NCBI GenBank assembly: GCA_021789565.1
Contig: JAJYJL010000103.1
Location: 1 to 12,158, forward strand
Direction of reading: 5' to 3'
From: Acidobacteriota bacterium
GTDB lineage: Bacteria; Acidobacteriota; Terriglobia; UBA7540
Length of the DNA stretch: 12,158 bases
A program made the translations under genes and the position numbers. The notes beneath the pieces were generated by a model that had not been told where the DNA came from, searched no databases, and saw only the letters and a program-made list of their open reading frames with translations. The stretch's first letter is position 1. Each line of letters begins with the position of its first letter. Below, in pieces: positions 1-7,991 of the stretch.

Positions 1-687
1 TCTCCGGTGCTGGTGGACGCCATGTTCCACGGCAGGATGCGCAAGCTGGTGATCCAGGCGGCCCGCAACGGCTACTTCTACGTGCTGGACCGCACGAACG
101 GCGAGCACCTGCTCACCTCAAAGTTTTCAGCGGCGGCCAATTGGGCGAAGGGCATTGATTCCACCGGCCACGTGCTTCGCAATCCGGAAAAGGACAATAC
201 AATTCCCGGTTCGCTGGTGTCACCCCCCAGCGGAGGCGCCACCAACTGGCCTCCGCCCAGTTTCGATCCTCAAACGAATCTTTTCTACGTTACCCTCTAC
301 GAAGGCTTCTCCATGTACTACCTGTCGCTGAAAAATCCCCGCATGCTGGTGGGACTGGGCGGCAGTGAACAGGATAATGTGGGTTCGCTGGGTACTTCCA
401 TCGCGGCCATCGATTACCAGACCGGCAAGGTCGTTCAAAAGTGGCTCGTGCCTGGGTCGAACATCGGTTTTGGAGGCGGATTGACCGGCCTGCTCACCAC
501 GGCGGGCCACCTGCTCTTTGACGGTGTGGACGACGATATTGTGGCCTTTGATGTAAACAAGCTGAAGCCCCTTTGGCATTCCCACATCGGCCGGGTCCAG
601 AACGCTCCCGAAACATATATGCTGGATGGCCACCAATACGTCCTCGTGGCGGCCAGCGGCTCCGTTTACGCGTTCTATCTGCAATGA
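1..687 (+). CDS. PQQ-dependent alcohol/sugar dehydrogenase, C-terminal part (5' truncated by window)
   Basis: This is the C-terminal 228 residues of a quinoprotein dehydrogenase; the frame is open from base 1, so the true start lies upstream. The protein is an eight-bladed propeller that binds PQQ and oxidises alcohols or sugars outside the cytoplasm, passing electrons to a cytochrome or quinone. Visible hallmarks are the blade motif GYFYVLDRTNGE near the start, then NWAKGID, then GGATNWPPPSFDP followed by NLFYV, and a closing blade ending VLVAASGSVYAFYL. The chain stops right after the last blade, so there is no C-terminal cytochrome c domain and no CxxCH motif. This part alone cannot separate methanol/ethanol from glucose-type or other substrates. 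The next gene encodes an exported sugar isomerase-like protein, which makes a sugar or polyol substrate possible (inference). The family call is firm; the substrate is unknown. Confidence 0.88.
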   Translation, partial: SPVLVDAMFHGRMRKLVIQAARNGYFYVLDRTNGEHLLTSKFSAAANWAKGIDSTGHVLRNPEKDNTIPGSLVSPPSGGATNWPPPSFDPQTNLFYVTLYEGFSMYYLSLKNPRMLVGLGGSEQDNVGSLGTSIAAIDYQTGKVVQKWLVPGSNIGFGGGLTGLLTTAGHLLFDGVDDDIVAFDVNKLKPLWHSHIGRVQNAPETYMLDGHQYVLVAASGSVYAFYLQ

Positions 688-751
688 TGGGGCTCCCCGA
701 TGGACGGGGGCGATCCGGGAAAGCGCATGGTTACACCCGTGCCGAACGAAG

Positions 752-822
752 CACTCCCCTATCGTTTCCAGACCCTCGCCCGTGGGGAGAGGGTGGACGC
801 GCAGGCGGCCGGGTGAGGGGTG
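752..822. repeat. REP-like intergenic palindromic element
   Basis: A GC-rich imperfect palindrome lies between the dehydrogenase stop and the isomerase gene. Its core is a hairpin: bases 772-781 pair with 785-794 (nine Watson-Crick pairs, one G/A mismatch at 778/788) around a GTG loop. The downstream arm GGGTGAGGGGTG (811-822) echoes the CCCTC/GAGGG theme. The layout (CCCTC arm, short loop, GAGAGGG arm, GC-rich spacer, GGGTGAGGGG) resembles short interspersed palindromes common in GC-rich bacterial genomes. It could also act as a transcription or mRNA-end structure for the dehydrogenase gene, but no T-run follows the stem. The rest of 688-902 shows no gene. Confidence 0.6.
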
Positions 823-902
823 TTTTGACCAGCAGAGAGGATGCCACGACCAAAGTCTGATCCAATTTTATAAGTCTCATTAAAGTGACGCAGGAGGCAA
901 TC

Positions 903-1928
903 ATGGCCGATGACTCCAATCGAACGGAAAGCGCAAGCCGCAGGGAATTTCTGAAAAACCTCACGGCCGGAGTGGGCGGTCTGATGCTGGCCAGCCGTGT
1001 AGGCAACAGGTCCCTGGCGGCGCAGCCGGCCCCGGCAGTTCCGGATTGGACGGCGCAGATGGGTCTGGAGCTTTACACGGTCCGCGACGTGATTGTGAAA
1101 GACTATCCGGGGACCCTGGAGAAGGTAGCGCAAATCGGCTACAAGGAAGTCGAGCCGGCCGAAGGTTACAACCACATGTCGCCCAGGGACTTTCGCGCCC
1201 TGCTGGACCGCCTGGGCCTTCGCATGCCCAGCACCCACTCGGGCATCAGCGCGGGGAATGAGGCAGCCGTTGAGAAACGACTCGAAGGTTTCCAGATCAT
1301 GGGCATCGAATACACCAGCCTCAGCGAACCCCGGCCTCCCCGCCGGCTCGTCCGCCGGTCTCCCGCGTCGGCCCAGCGCGCCCGGATGAGGGAACACGTG
1401 GAGCTCGGGCGAACGGTGGATGATGTGAAGCGCGAAGCGGCGCTCTACAACCGCTATGGAAAACTCGCCAGGAAGTTCGGCATCAAAATCCTGCGCCACA
1501 ACCACACCATGGAGTTCCAGCCCTGCCAGGGTAGCAAACTCATGCCCTATGATATTTTGCTGGCCGACACCGATCCCGAGGTCGTGGTGATGCAGATGGA
1601 CATCGGATGGGCCACAGTGGCCGGGCAGAATCCCATCGAGTGGTTCCACAAACATCCGGGCCGGTTTGTTCTGTGGCATGTCAAGGACGTTGCCTGCCTG
1701 AAGTGCCTGCCGCCCGCGAGCGATGAATTCGCCCGGTTGCGCGCCGCCCGGCTGGTTCCCGTGGGAGAAGGCGACATCGACTACGCAAACATTTTCAAAC
1801 ACGCCGGCCTCGCGGGAATGAAGCACTTTGCCGTCGAGCAGGATTCGGCTGCCGCCTGGGGCGACTCCATGGCCGCTGCCACGGTCAGCTACCAGCATTT
1901 GCGCGCCATGCTCACGCACCAGGTCTAA
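903..1928 (+). CDS. Tat-exported sugar phosphate isomerase/epimerase-like TIM-barrel protein
   Basis: A 341-residue member of the xylose-isomerase-like / AP endonuclease 2 superfamily. Such proteins isomerise, epimerise or otherwise rearrange sugars and keto-sugars on a divalent metal. The N-terminus carries a twin-arginine signal (SRREFLKNL, then a hydrophobic stretch), so export to the periplasm is expected. Likely metal or catalytic residues, by family pattern, are E84 (KEVEP), H199/H201 and E204 (HNHTMEF), D233 (DIGW), H259 (WHVKD) and E312 (VEQD). The start is ATG 903, because AGGAGG at 892-897 sits five bases before it; an in-frame GTG at 885 has no such site. Residues 142-165 are strikingly Arg/Pro-rich (RPPRRLVRR and on), unlike the rest of the barrel. 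The upstream neighbour is a PQQ dehydrogenase and the downstream neighbours are two Tat-signal glycosidase-like proteins. The superfamily is clear; the substrate cannot be read from sequence. Confidence 0.87.
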   Translation: MADDSNRTESASRREFLKNLTAGVGGLMLASRVGNRSLAAQPAPAVPDWTAQMGLELYTVRDVIVKDYPGTLEKVAQIGYKEVEPAEGYNHMSPRDFRALLDRLGLRMPSTHSGISAGNEAAVEKRLEGFQIMGIEYTSLSEPRPPRRLVRRSPASAQRARMREHVELGRTVDDVKREAALYNRYGKLARKFGIKILRHNHTMEFQPCQGSKLMPYDILLADTDPEVVVMQMDIGWATVAGQNPIEWFHKHPGRFVLWHVKDVACLKCLPPASDEFARLRAARLVPVGEGDIDYANIFKHAGLAGMKHFAVEQDSAAAWGDSMAAATVSYQHLRAMLTHQV

Positions 1929-2060
1929 AAACACCCGGACCATTAAAGCCGGTTGGCCCTTCCGTTTGTCCGTTGGGAACCCCGGTTCGGCCTACCTGAC
2001 GGCTGCGGAGATTCCCCGCCTGACTGACCGCAACCGCGGATCGCCACCACCGCGACCGTC

Positions 2061-2087
2061 GGCCCTTGCACACGACCATGCAAGGCC
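2061..2087. other. Inverted repeat / hairpin in the 1929-2206 intergenic region
   Basis: GGCCCTTGCA (2061-2070) and TGCAAGGCC (2079-2087) form a stem with one bulged base and an eight-base loop. It lies 133 bases after the isomerase stop and about 30 bases upstream of a promoter candidate. It could be the end structure of the upstream transcript or a protein-binding site for the next gene. No T-run follows, so a classical intrinsic terminator is not supported. The rest of this 278-base gap holds no recognisable gene. Confidence 0.45.
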
Positions 2088-2116
2088 GTGCCATCTGAAA
2101 ATTCCAGGAAGGCGCA

Positions 2117-2146
2117 TTGTTAAATTCATGGCGATGGAAGCATAAT
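2117..2146 (+). promoter_or_regulatory. Candidate sigma-70 promoter for the GH42-like gene
   Basis: TTGTTA (2117-2122, four of six matches to TTGACA) and CATAAT (2141-2146, five of six matches to TATAAT) are separated by 18 bases. Transcription would begin near 2153 and give a leader of roughly 55 bases before the ATG at 2207. The AT-rich sequence stands out from its GC-rich surroundings. It suggests that the GH42-like gene, and perhaps the next one, can be transcribed separately from the isomerase gene. Confidence 0.45.
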
Positions 2147-2206
2147 CGAACGCTGAGCAAACGCCCTGATGCCGGTCCAAATATAACAAGGGAGAGCTGC
2201 CTGCCG

Positions 2207-5200
2207 ATGAAACACCTGACGCGCCGGAAATTTATGGGCAAGGCCGGGTGGGCCACCGCTGCCGCCTGCTCGCCCATACTGATCACATCTGATGAGGCTG
2301 TGTTGTCATTCGCCGCGCAGAATGCGCCAGGCAGGACGGCCGTCCTGGACGATTTCGAAACGGCGGGGTCTCTCAAGCGGTGGGACGGCCAGGTGGCCCT
2401 CTCGCGGGAGCATGCGAGCCATGGGCTACAGTCGCTGAAAGTAACGCTTTTCCCCAAGCAGCTCTCGACTGAAAAACTTCCCAATGACTGGCAGGCGTAT
2501 GACCGCCTGCTCCTGGACATCTTCAATCCGGAGCCCGGGGACCTGATGCTGGGGATGGGCATTTACGATGAACTGGCCGACGACGCCACGGCGGATTACC
2601 TGGATGAAGCTTTCCGTGTGGGCCGTGACCTCTTTCTGATTCCGGGAATGAACCACCTTGAGGTTGAGTTGAAGGGCCTGGAGGTTTCCGCGAGCACACG
2701 CAAGCTGGCGCTCGACAAGGTGCGAAAGTTTACCCTCACCGCCGGAGGCATGCGCCGGCCGGTTGTGGTTTATGTGGACAACCTGCGGCTTGTGAAAGGC
2801 CCGGAAGACGAGGCGACGGCTTCGGTCCGCCGGCCCGAAGATGGTACGGTGGTGCTCGGCAACGGCTTTATTGCCCTGGGCCAGGTGGGGCCGCGCGATG
2901 CTATCCCGGAATCCGCCACTGTCAAGCGCAAGCGGGAAGAAGCACGGAAGGAACTTAAGAGGCTGAAAGAAACGATTGCAGCCGCGCAAATGATGGGGCT
3001 GGAGACGATTTATCACGAAATCCCGCTGGTGACGGCAGAGCTGGGACTCGACGTCCGCACCCATGTGTCCTGGTTCAACAACGACGGCGCAAAGAGTGAG
3101 ATGTTTGATTACGTGGCAGATTCCTGCCGTGCCGGCCGCCTGGACCTGGACGATCTGATCTCGGGCGCACGGCGCCTGCCCGACACGGACGATACCCAGG
3201 TGGGCAAGAGATCCGTTCCGCTTTATCCCCACCTGAGGGGACTCAAGATGAAAGACGGCTTCTTCGTCAACGAAGAGGGCGAACCGTTGCTCATCCTGTC
3301 CCTTCACTCGCCGAGCAAGAAGCTGACCCGTTTTTTTGCCACGCCTTTCCAGCACATTGAGAGTTACACCGCCGGTGGAGGATCGCGCTGGACGATTGAT
3401 CGGTCTCCGGTTTATGCAGCCTTTCAAAAATATCCCGACACTCACCGGGTGGGATGGGACGGCTGGTGCGGGCATCTGATTCGCGACCGCTGGTCCATGG
3501 GAGGCGGCAGAGGAGATGTGGTCATTTGCCTGGAGAGCCTGCACATCCGGCGGGCCATTGAACAATACATCCAAGACGAAGCGCCCGGCTGGAAGAAGAA
3601 TCCCGAACTGCTTTATAACATTATGGGTTACGAGCTGCAATACATCTGCTACTGCGAACGCAGCCAGCAGATGTTTCGTGAGTGGCTGCGGCAGAAATAC
3701 CAGGATTCCGTCGAGGTTATGAACAAGCATTGGAAGACGAAATTCAAGAGCTTCGACCAGATCGTTGCCCCCCCGGTGAAACACGCGGTCCCTCTGCCGG
3801 GCACCAATCGCGCGCAGTGGTTTGACTGGGCCTGTTTCAACCAGGAGCGCTTGACCCATCATCTGGCGTGGGTGAAGAGTGTGATGCGGAAGGTCGGAGC
3901 TGAAACGCCCATCACCTCCGGAGGCAGCTCCAGCATGCTGGCAGGAAGCAACGGGACGTCCGGCATTGATGAGGAACTGCTGATCAGCCAGGTCAACGAC
4001 ATCGTATTGCAGGAAGGCGGCGGATCAACCCTTGGGACCGACCTGGAGTGGGCGTTTGCCTTGCGGAATATGCCCCTTGCGGACCCGGAATTGTCTGGCC
4101 AGGTGCGTGACCTGCTTCCGCAATTCCTGCACGGCAAGTCCGTGATGCAGCTTTATTACTGGCCTTCCCAGCCTAATGCACAATTTCCCAGTGGCAACGG
4201 CTCTGCCATCCCATACAGTTGGCGGTGGCCGCTCCGCGATGTGGCGGAACTGCTGCGCGTCGCTCTCGATATCCGCCGGCTGAACAAGGAGATTGCTGCC
4301 TTCGCTTCCGCCCGGCCCGAGGTGGCCATCCTGTATTCAAAGACGTCGATCATCCAGGTCCCTCCTGAACTGCTGCGTGCGCGCTCGACGCCTTATCTGG
4401 CCGAACTGAGGCGTGTGTACGAAGGAAGCCTCTGCCTTGACGCGAACACGACCTTCATCACTGAAAAGCAAATCCTCAAGGGGATGGCGTCCCGGTACAA
4501 AGTGATTCTCGTCCCTGCCGCCAAACACCTGCCTCCGGAGGTGGCCAAGGCGCTGCTCGATTATGTGCAGGAAGGCGGACACCTGGTCATTACCCCCGAA
4601 TCCCTCATGACCGACCAGTATCTTCGCCCTCTGGATTTCTTCGACCAGATCGGGGTCCGAATCCTGAACTCCAGGGCTGCTTCCGGTTACGAGCTGGGCG
4701 CGCTGGAGCAGCAGTACGACCAGACAATGCGGCAGTCGGTGGCATCGTCAGGAGCCGTCAGCAGAGAAATCACCACGCTTCCCAGTGAAGAGTTGGGAAA
4801 GGCTCCGTTCAAACTCAGCGGCCGGGGGATTGTCCAGACCCTGAAAACCGGCGGCGGGAATGCAGTCATTGCTCGATTCTCAGACGGACACCCCGCGATG
4901 GTCAGGCACACGCGGGGGAGGGGGAAAGTATATTGCCTGGCCATGCCTCTCGAACCGTCCAGCTACGCCCGGCTGCTTGACCGCCTGTTCGAGCACGCTG
5001 AAATCTCGCGCCCCGTCCGCTTTACAAACTCAGAAGGGCAGCGGATCTGGCAGGTCGAGGGGCGAAGTGTGCGGCGGGATGGTGATTGGCTGGTTTACCT
5101 CGTTAATCATGGGGGTAAAAAAGAGACGGTGAAACTGGCGTTGCCGGTGAAGGCACAATCTCTAACGGACTTGCGGCGGGGCAGCGAGATGGCGTGCGAG

Positions 5201-5251
5201 GACCTTGTCTCGCTGGAGCCGGGGGAGACCCGGCTGATCCGGGTCAGCTAG
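2207..5251 (+). CDS. Tat-exported GH42-like (beta-galactosidase-like) multidomain protein
   Basis: A 1014-residue protein beginning with a twin-arginine signal (TRRKFMGKAG). ATG 2207 is chosen because it places this signal at the N-terminus and follows a GGGAGAG stretch (2190-2196), although at long spacing; the frame stays open further upstream. Residues about 45-195 look like a beta-sandwich carbohydrate-binding-type domain (DDFETAG to VYVDNLRL). The middle part matches the GH42 catalytic-barrel pattern: YELQYICYCERS, then MFREWLRQKYQ, then NKHWKTKF. Residues about 703-915 resemble the GH42 trimerisation domain (RPEVAILYSKTS to RGRGKVYCLAMPLE), and a small beta domain closes the chain. E476 aligns with the usual acid/base Glu, but the residue before it is Tyr rather than the usual Asn. 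The zinc-site motif is C481-x-C483-x-x-S486, with Ser replacing the last Cys. A nucleophile cannot be placed; E603 and E614 lie in the plausible region. It may act on a galactoside-like or unusual glycan, or be catalytically divergent. Confidence 0.78.
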   Translation: MKHLTRRKFMGKAGWATAAACSPILITSDEAVLSFAAQNAPGRTAVLDDFETAGSLKRWDGQVALSREHASHGLQSLKVTLFPKQLSTEKLPNDWQAYDRLLLDIFNPEPGDLMLGMGIYDELADDATADYLDEAFRVGRDLFLIPGMNHLEVELKGLEVSASTRKLALDKVRKFTLTAGGMRRPVVVYVDNLRLVKGPEDEATASVRRPEDGTVVLGNGFIALGQVGPRDAIPESATVKRKREEARKELKRLKETIAAAQMMGLETIYHEIPLVTAELGLDVRTHVSWFNNDGAKSEMFDYVADSCRAGRLDLDDLISGARRLPDTDDTQVGKRSVPLYPHLRGLKMKDGFFVNEEGEPLLILSLHSPSKKLTRFFATPFQHIESYTAGGGSRWTIDRSPVYAAFQKYPDTHRVGWDGWCGHLIRDRWSMGGGRGDVVICLESLHIRRAIEQYIQDEAPGWKKNPELLYNIMGYELQYICYCERSQQMFREWLRQKYQDSVEVMNKHWKTKFKSFDQIVAPPVKHAVPLPGTNRAQWFDWACFNQERLTHHLAWVKSVMRKVGAETPITSGGSSSMLAGSNGTSGIDEELLISQVNDIVLQEGGGSTLGTDLEWAFALRNMPLADPELSGQVRDLLPQFLHGKSVMQLYYWPSQPNAQFPSGNGSAIPYSWRWPLRDVAELLRVALDIRRLNKEIAAFASARPEVAILYSKTSIIQVPPELLRARSTPYLAELRRVYEGSLCLDANTTFITEKQILKGMASRYKVILVPAAKHLPPEVAKALLDYVQEGGHLVITPESLMTDQYLRPLDFFDQIGVRILNSRAASGYELGALEQQYDQTMRQSVASSGAVSREITTLPSEELGKAPFKLSGRGIVQTLKTGGGNAVIARFSDGHPAMVRHTRGRGKVYCLAMPLEPSSYARLLDRLFEHAEISRPVRFTNSEGQRIWQVEGRSVRRDGDWLVYLVNHGGKKETVKLALPVKAQSLTDLRRGSEMACEDLVSLEPGETRLIRVS

Positions 5252-5364
5252 CGGATGCCCTTCCCGCCGCCGGTATGCCTTTGACGATTTGTTCCAGCAT
5301 CTTTCTGGCCTGCCCAAGATTTCTGGTGAAAATATGGCCGGGAGCTATCCGTAAACACACCGCT

Positions 5365-5372
5365 AAAGGGAG
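5365..5372 (+). promoter_or_regulatory. Ribosome binding site that fixes the GTG start at 5380
   Basis: AAAGGGAG ends seven bases before GTG 5380, an ideal distance. The in-frame GTG at 5374 is only one base beyond it and is therefore too close. Starting at 5380 also puts the Tat motif KRRLFLK at the extreme N-terminus. Upstream, 5252-5364 shows no clear promoter, which fits co-transcription with the GH42-like gene. Confidence 0.6.
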
Positions 5373-5379
5373 TGTGGCC

Positions 5380-7908
5380 GTGAAAAGACGATTGTTCCTG
5401 AAATATTTGACTGCTCTGACGCCCATGATGGGTGCTGAGAGTCTTGCTGCCCGCCGTGGGACCAACGCTTCCGCCACGCATGCTGGCCAGCCGGTGCCGG
5501 AAGGAAAATACCGGCCCGGCCGCATTGCGAATGAGTACACGCTGTTCCTGCCGGGGGAAAAGAAAGCCCTGCAAAACGTCCCGAAGGTTCTGGCCATTGA
5601 GGGCGCGACTGTCAGGGTGCAGCACGGAGGCCAGACCCGGACGCTGAAAGTCAGCCAGGAGGTGAACGGATGGCAACTGGTGGCCGTCCTGCCGTGGCTG
5701 AACGGTGTTCCGACCGCGGTGTTTGAAAAGCACGTCACCCATCAGGGTGCGATTTCTTATCTGACGGAACAGGGTGAAATCGCTCACATCCCAAAACGCG
5801 TCGGCGAGCTCTCGAAGATCCGTCCGCGGCCCGTCAACCCGCCGGACACGCTGGGCGAGTTCAAGCGCCCCAGGCAATACGTTCCCGGCCCGGATGTTTA
5901 TGGCAATTACATTCTGGAGTCGAATGAAGACCCGTGCTACGAAAACGTGGCAGCGCTGGGACCGGAATTTATCGGATGGACGCTGGTGGCGAACGGTGAT
6001 ACGGGCCCCCAGGGCGCGATTTGGCTGGAGCCCGATGGCAAGTCGCGCGAGTTTGGCACGGACCCGCAGTCACTCTGGGCGCCCGACATGACCGGCCGGC
6101 TGTTTGAGCCTCTCGACCGCCTGCCCTATCTCTACAATTATGTTCAAGGCTACAGCAAGCGAACTGCTATGGGAGGCTACCTTCCGGCCGCGGATATCGG
6201 CGTCTGGAATCCCACTTTCAAGGTGGGTTATGAAGTGATGGCCGTTCTGCCGCAGGGGAAAGAGGCAAAGCCCGTCGGGCGCGTTCGCGTGATGCAGCCA
6301 GAGGAACCGGAATTCGCCGAGCTCTTCTGGAACGGGTCGCGCGAAAGTTTTTTTGCAGCTCTGGTCGGCGTGTGGAACGAGTGGCACCACTTTTTTGAAG
6401 ACAGGATGAAAGTGGAAATTCCGGATCGCTGGCTGCTGGACGGCGCCAGGGCGGGGATCGCCCTTTCGCGGGCCAGTTATCGGGGGCTCGATCCCACCTA
6501 CCAGATTGGCGAAGGGGCCTACACCAAGATTCCGGAACGCAGCCACGCGCTGTTTCCGGTGGCTCACTACGAATTTGTCTGGGTCCACCAGCTCTGGAAC
6601 CTGACGGACGAGGTCGAGCCCTATTTCCAGCATTACCTCGAACACTACATCCTGCCGGATGGCAACTTCCTTTACAACACGCAGGACCAGGTGGAAGCGC
6701 CGCTGAACGCCGGTGTGTTCCTAGAGAACTCCGCGCGGGCTTACGACTATACGGGTGACATCGAGGCGCTCCAGAAGCGCTTGCCCGTGCTGAGGCGGAT
6801 GATCGGTTTTGTTCTCAAGCGATACGAGTACAGCAAGGAGACGTACCCACCGGATGACCCGCGCCACGGATTGATTTGGGGCTCGCCGGAAGCCGACAAT
6901 GGCGACCCTCACGACGATTATCCGAACTCGCATCCTTATTATTACCAGAATGCGGCGTGGACGTGGCGGGGTCTCGTGGAGCACGCCCGCTGCCTGGAAC
7001 GCGCCGGTCGCGAAGCCCATGATGCCAAGTTGCAGCAGGAGGCAAAGAAGATTGCCAGGATCGCTGCCGAGATGCGTCCGTTGATTGAGCGTTCGCTCAA
7101 GTCCGCGCTGGCCCGGCGCAATGCGGCGATGAAGCAGGCGGGCATCACGCCCTTCACTCCTTTCGATACCGATCGCAAGCCCACCGAACTGACCAGTTAT
7201 GAGAACCATCGCTTCATGATGGACTGGTGGACAAGCGACTGGGGTGACCCGGTGCTTGACCGGGGCCACTTTGTTCATCGCAAGCTGGCCGGCGAGCAGA
7301 TTCTGGGCCTGAACACCGACGGCGCCTCGGTCCGCACATCGAACTTTATGTCGCACGGAACGCTGGCTTACCTCATTCGCCAGGGCGATTACCGGCCCTT
7401 CCTGCTGACCCTTTACGCGCTCGCCTGCTATACCATGGATTCAGGCAGCCGCTACTCGCCGGAGGACGCTTACTTGCCAGGCGGGCACCCTGGCGAGGAC
7501 AGCCGGTACGGATGGTCGGCCGTGATCAATAGTGAGTTGCAGGTGGCGCTGGGGCTGCGCTGGCTGCTGTGCTATGAAGAACACGATCACCCAATTGTCC
7601 ACCTGCAGAAGGCTGCACCCAAACACTGGTTTGCGGCCGGAGAAAAAATCCACGTCGAGAATTGTCCCACACGCTTCGGGCACATCACCTGGACAACCGA
7701 ATCGCTTCCAGGTCCCGGAAACTCCATCCGCTGGAGGTGCCGGCTGAAGTTTGAGAAGCCACTGGAAGCCGGCCTCGCCCTTCACATTCACAAGCCTGAC
7801 GGCCAGCCTTTGAAATCTGCCTCAATGGGGAACGTTCACCCTGACCGTGTGGAACTGAGCGCCGCCATGATGGCCGGAAAGACGGAGCTGACGGTGAATA
7901 CCGAGTAG
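5380..7908 (+). CDS. Tat-exported six-hairpin glycosidase-like protein, family unassigned
   Basis: An 842-residue protein starting with GTG. Its N-terminus MKRRLFLKYL, followed by a hydrophobic stretch, is a compact twin-arginine signal, so periplasmic or outer-surface location is expected. Residues about 45-330 are beta-rich and not recognised. Residues about 345-750 have the alternating helix pattern and aromatic/acidic clusters of an (alpha/alpha)6 toroid, as in six-hairpin glycosidases: YEFVWVHQLWN, LNAGVFLENSARAYDYTGD, SPEADNGDPHDDYPNSH, GSRYSPEDAYLPGGHPGED and YGWSAVINSELQVALGLRWLL. A C-terminal beta domain (about 750-842) follows. The likely role is hydrolysis or lysis of a polysaccharide or oligosaccharide, but I cannot name the CAZy family, and the catalytic acids are not certain. 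It starts 128 bases after the GH42-like gene on the same strand and probably shares its transcript and substrate (inference). Confidence 0.72.
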   Translation: MKRRLFLKYLTALTPMMGAESLAARRGTNASATHAGQPVPEGKYRPGRIANEYTLFLPGEKKALQNVPKVLAIEGATVRVQHGGQTRTLKVSQEVNGWQLVAVLPWLNGVPTAVFEKHVTHQGAISYLTEQGEIAHIPKRVGELSKIRPRPVNPPDTLGEFKRPRQYVPGPDVYGNYILESNEDPCYENVAALGPEFIGWTLVANGDTGPQGAIWLEPDGKSREFGTDPQSLWAPDMTGRLFEPLDRLPYLYNYVQGYSKRTAMGGYLPAADIGVWNPTFKVGYEVMAVLPQGKEAKPVGRVRVMQPEEPEFAELFWNGSRESFFAALVGVWNEWHHFFEDRMKVEIPDRWLLDGARAGIALSRASYRGLDPTYQIGEGAYTKIPERSHALFPVAHYEFVWVHQLWNLTDEVEPYFQHYLEHYILPDGNFLYNTQDQVEAPLNAGVFLENSARAYDYTGDIEALQKRLPVLRRMIGFVLKRYEYSKETYPPDDPRHGLIWGSPEADNGDPHDDYPNSHPYYYQNAAWTWRGLVEHARCLERAGREAHDAKLQQEAKKIARIAAEMRPLIERSLKSALARRNAAMKQAGITPFTPFDTDRKPTELTSYENHRFMMDWWTSDWGDPVLDRGHFVHRKLAGEQILGLNTDGASVRTSNFMSHGTLAYLIRQGDYRPFLLTLYALACYTMDSGSRYSPEDAYLPGGHPGEDSRYGWSAVINSELQVALGLRWLLCYEEHDHPIVHLQKAAPKHWFAAGEKIHVENCPTRFGHITWTTESLPGPGNSIRWRCRLKFEKPLEAGLALHIHKPDGQPLKSASMGNVHPDRVELSAAMMAGKTELTVNTE

Positions 7909-7991
7909 TCTCGGGTTGATGAAGTCAGTGCCGAACGATACGGGCCGGGTTACAATTTCATCATCACTGAAAGGCGAAGAGGCGTCTGGAA

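Noticed and set aside
772..794. Intrinsic terminator after the dehydrogenase gene
   Set aside because: The stem is strong but is followed by a GC-rich sequence, not a T-run; a REP-like repeat explains it better.
573..883. Two overlapping short + strand frames at the dehydrogenase end
   Set aside because: They cross the dehydrogenase stop and the palindromic repeat and encode Arg/Pro-rich low-complexity peptides without ribosome sites.
759..1943. Long minus-strand open frame (394 codons) opposite the isomerase gene
   Set aside because: It mirrors a well-supported + strand gene in GC-rich DNA, shows no recognisable domain, and its start has no good ribosome site.
2426..3862. Long minus-strand open frame (478 codons) opposite the GH42-like gene
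   Set aside because: The + strand product has clear domain motifs throughout; the minus-strand product is low in recognisable motifs and is explained by codon bias.
7951..7956. TACAAT as a promoter for the AI-2E family gene
   Set aside because: No -35 hexamer lies at a suitable distance; the nearest TTGATG is about 29 bases upstream.
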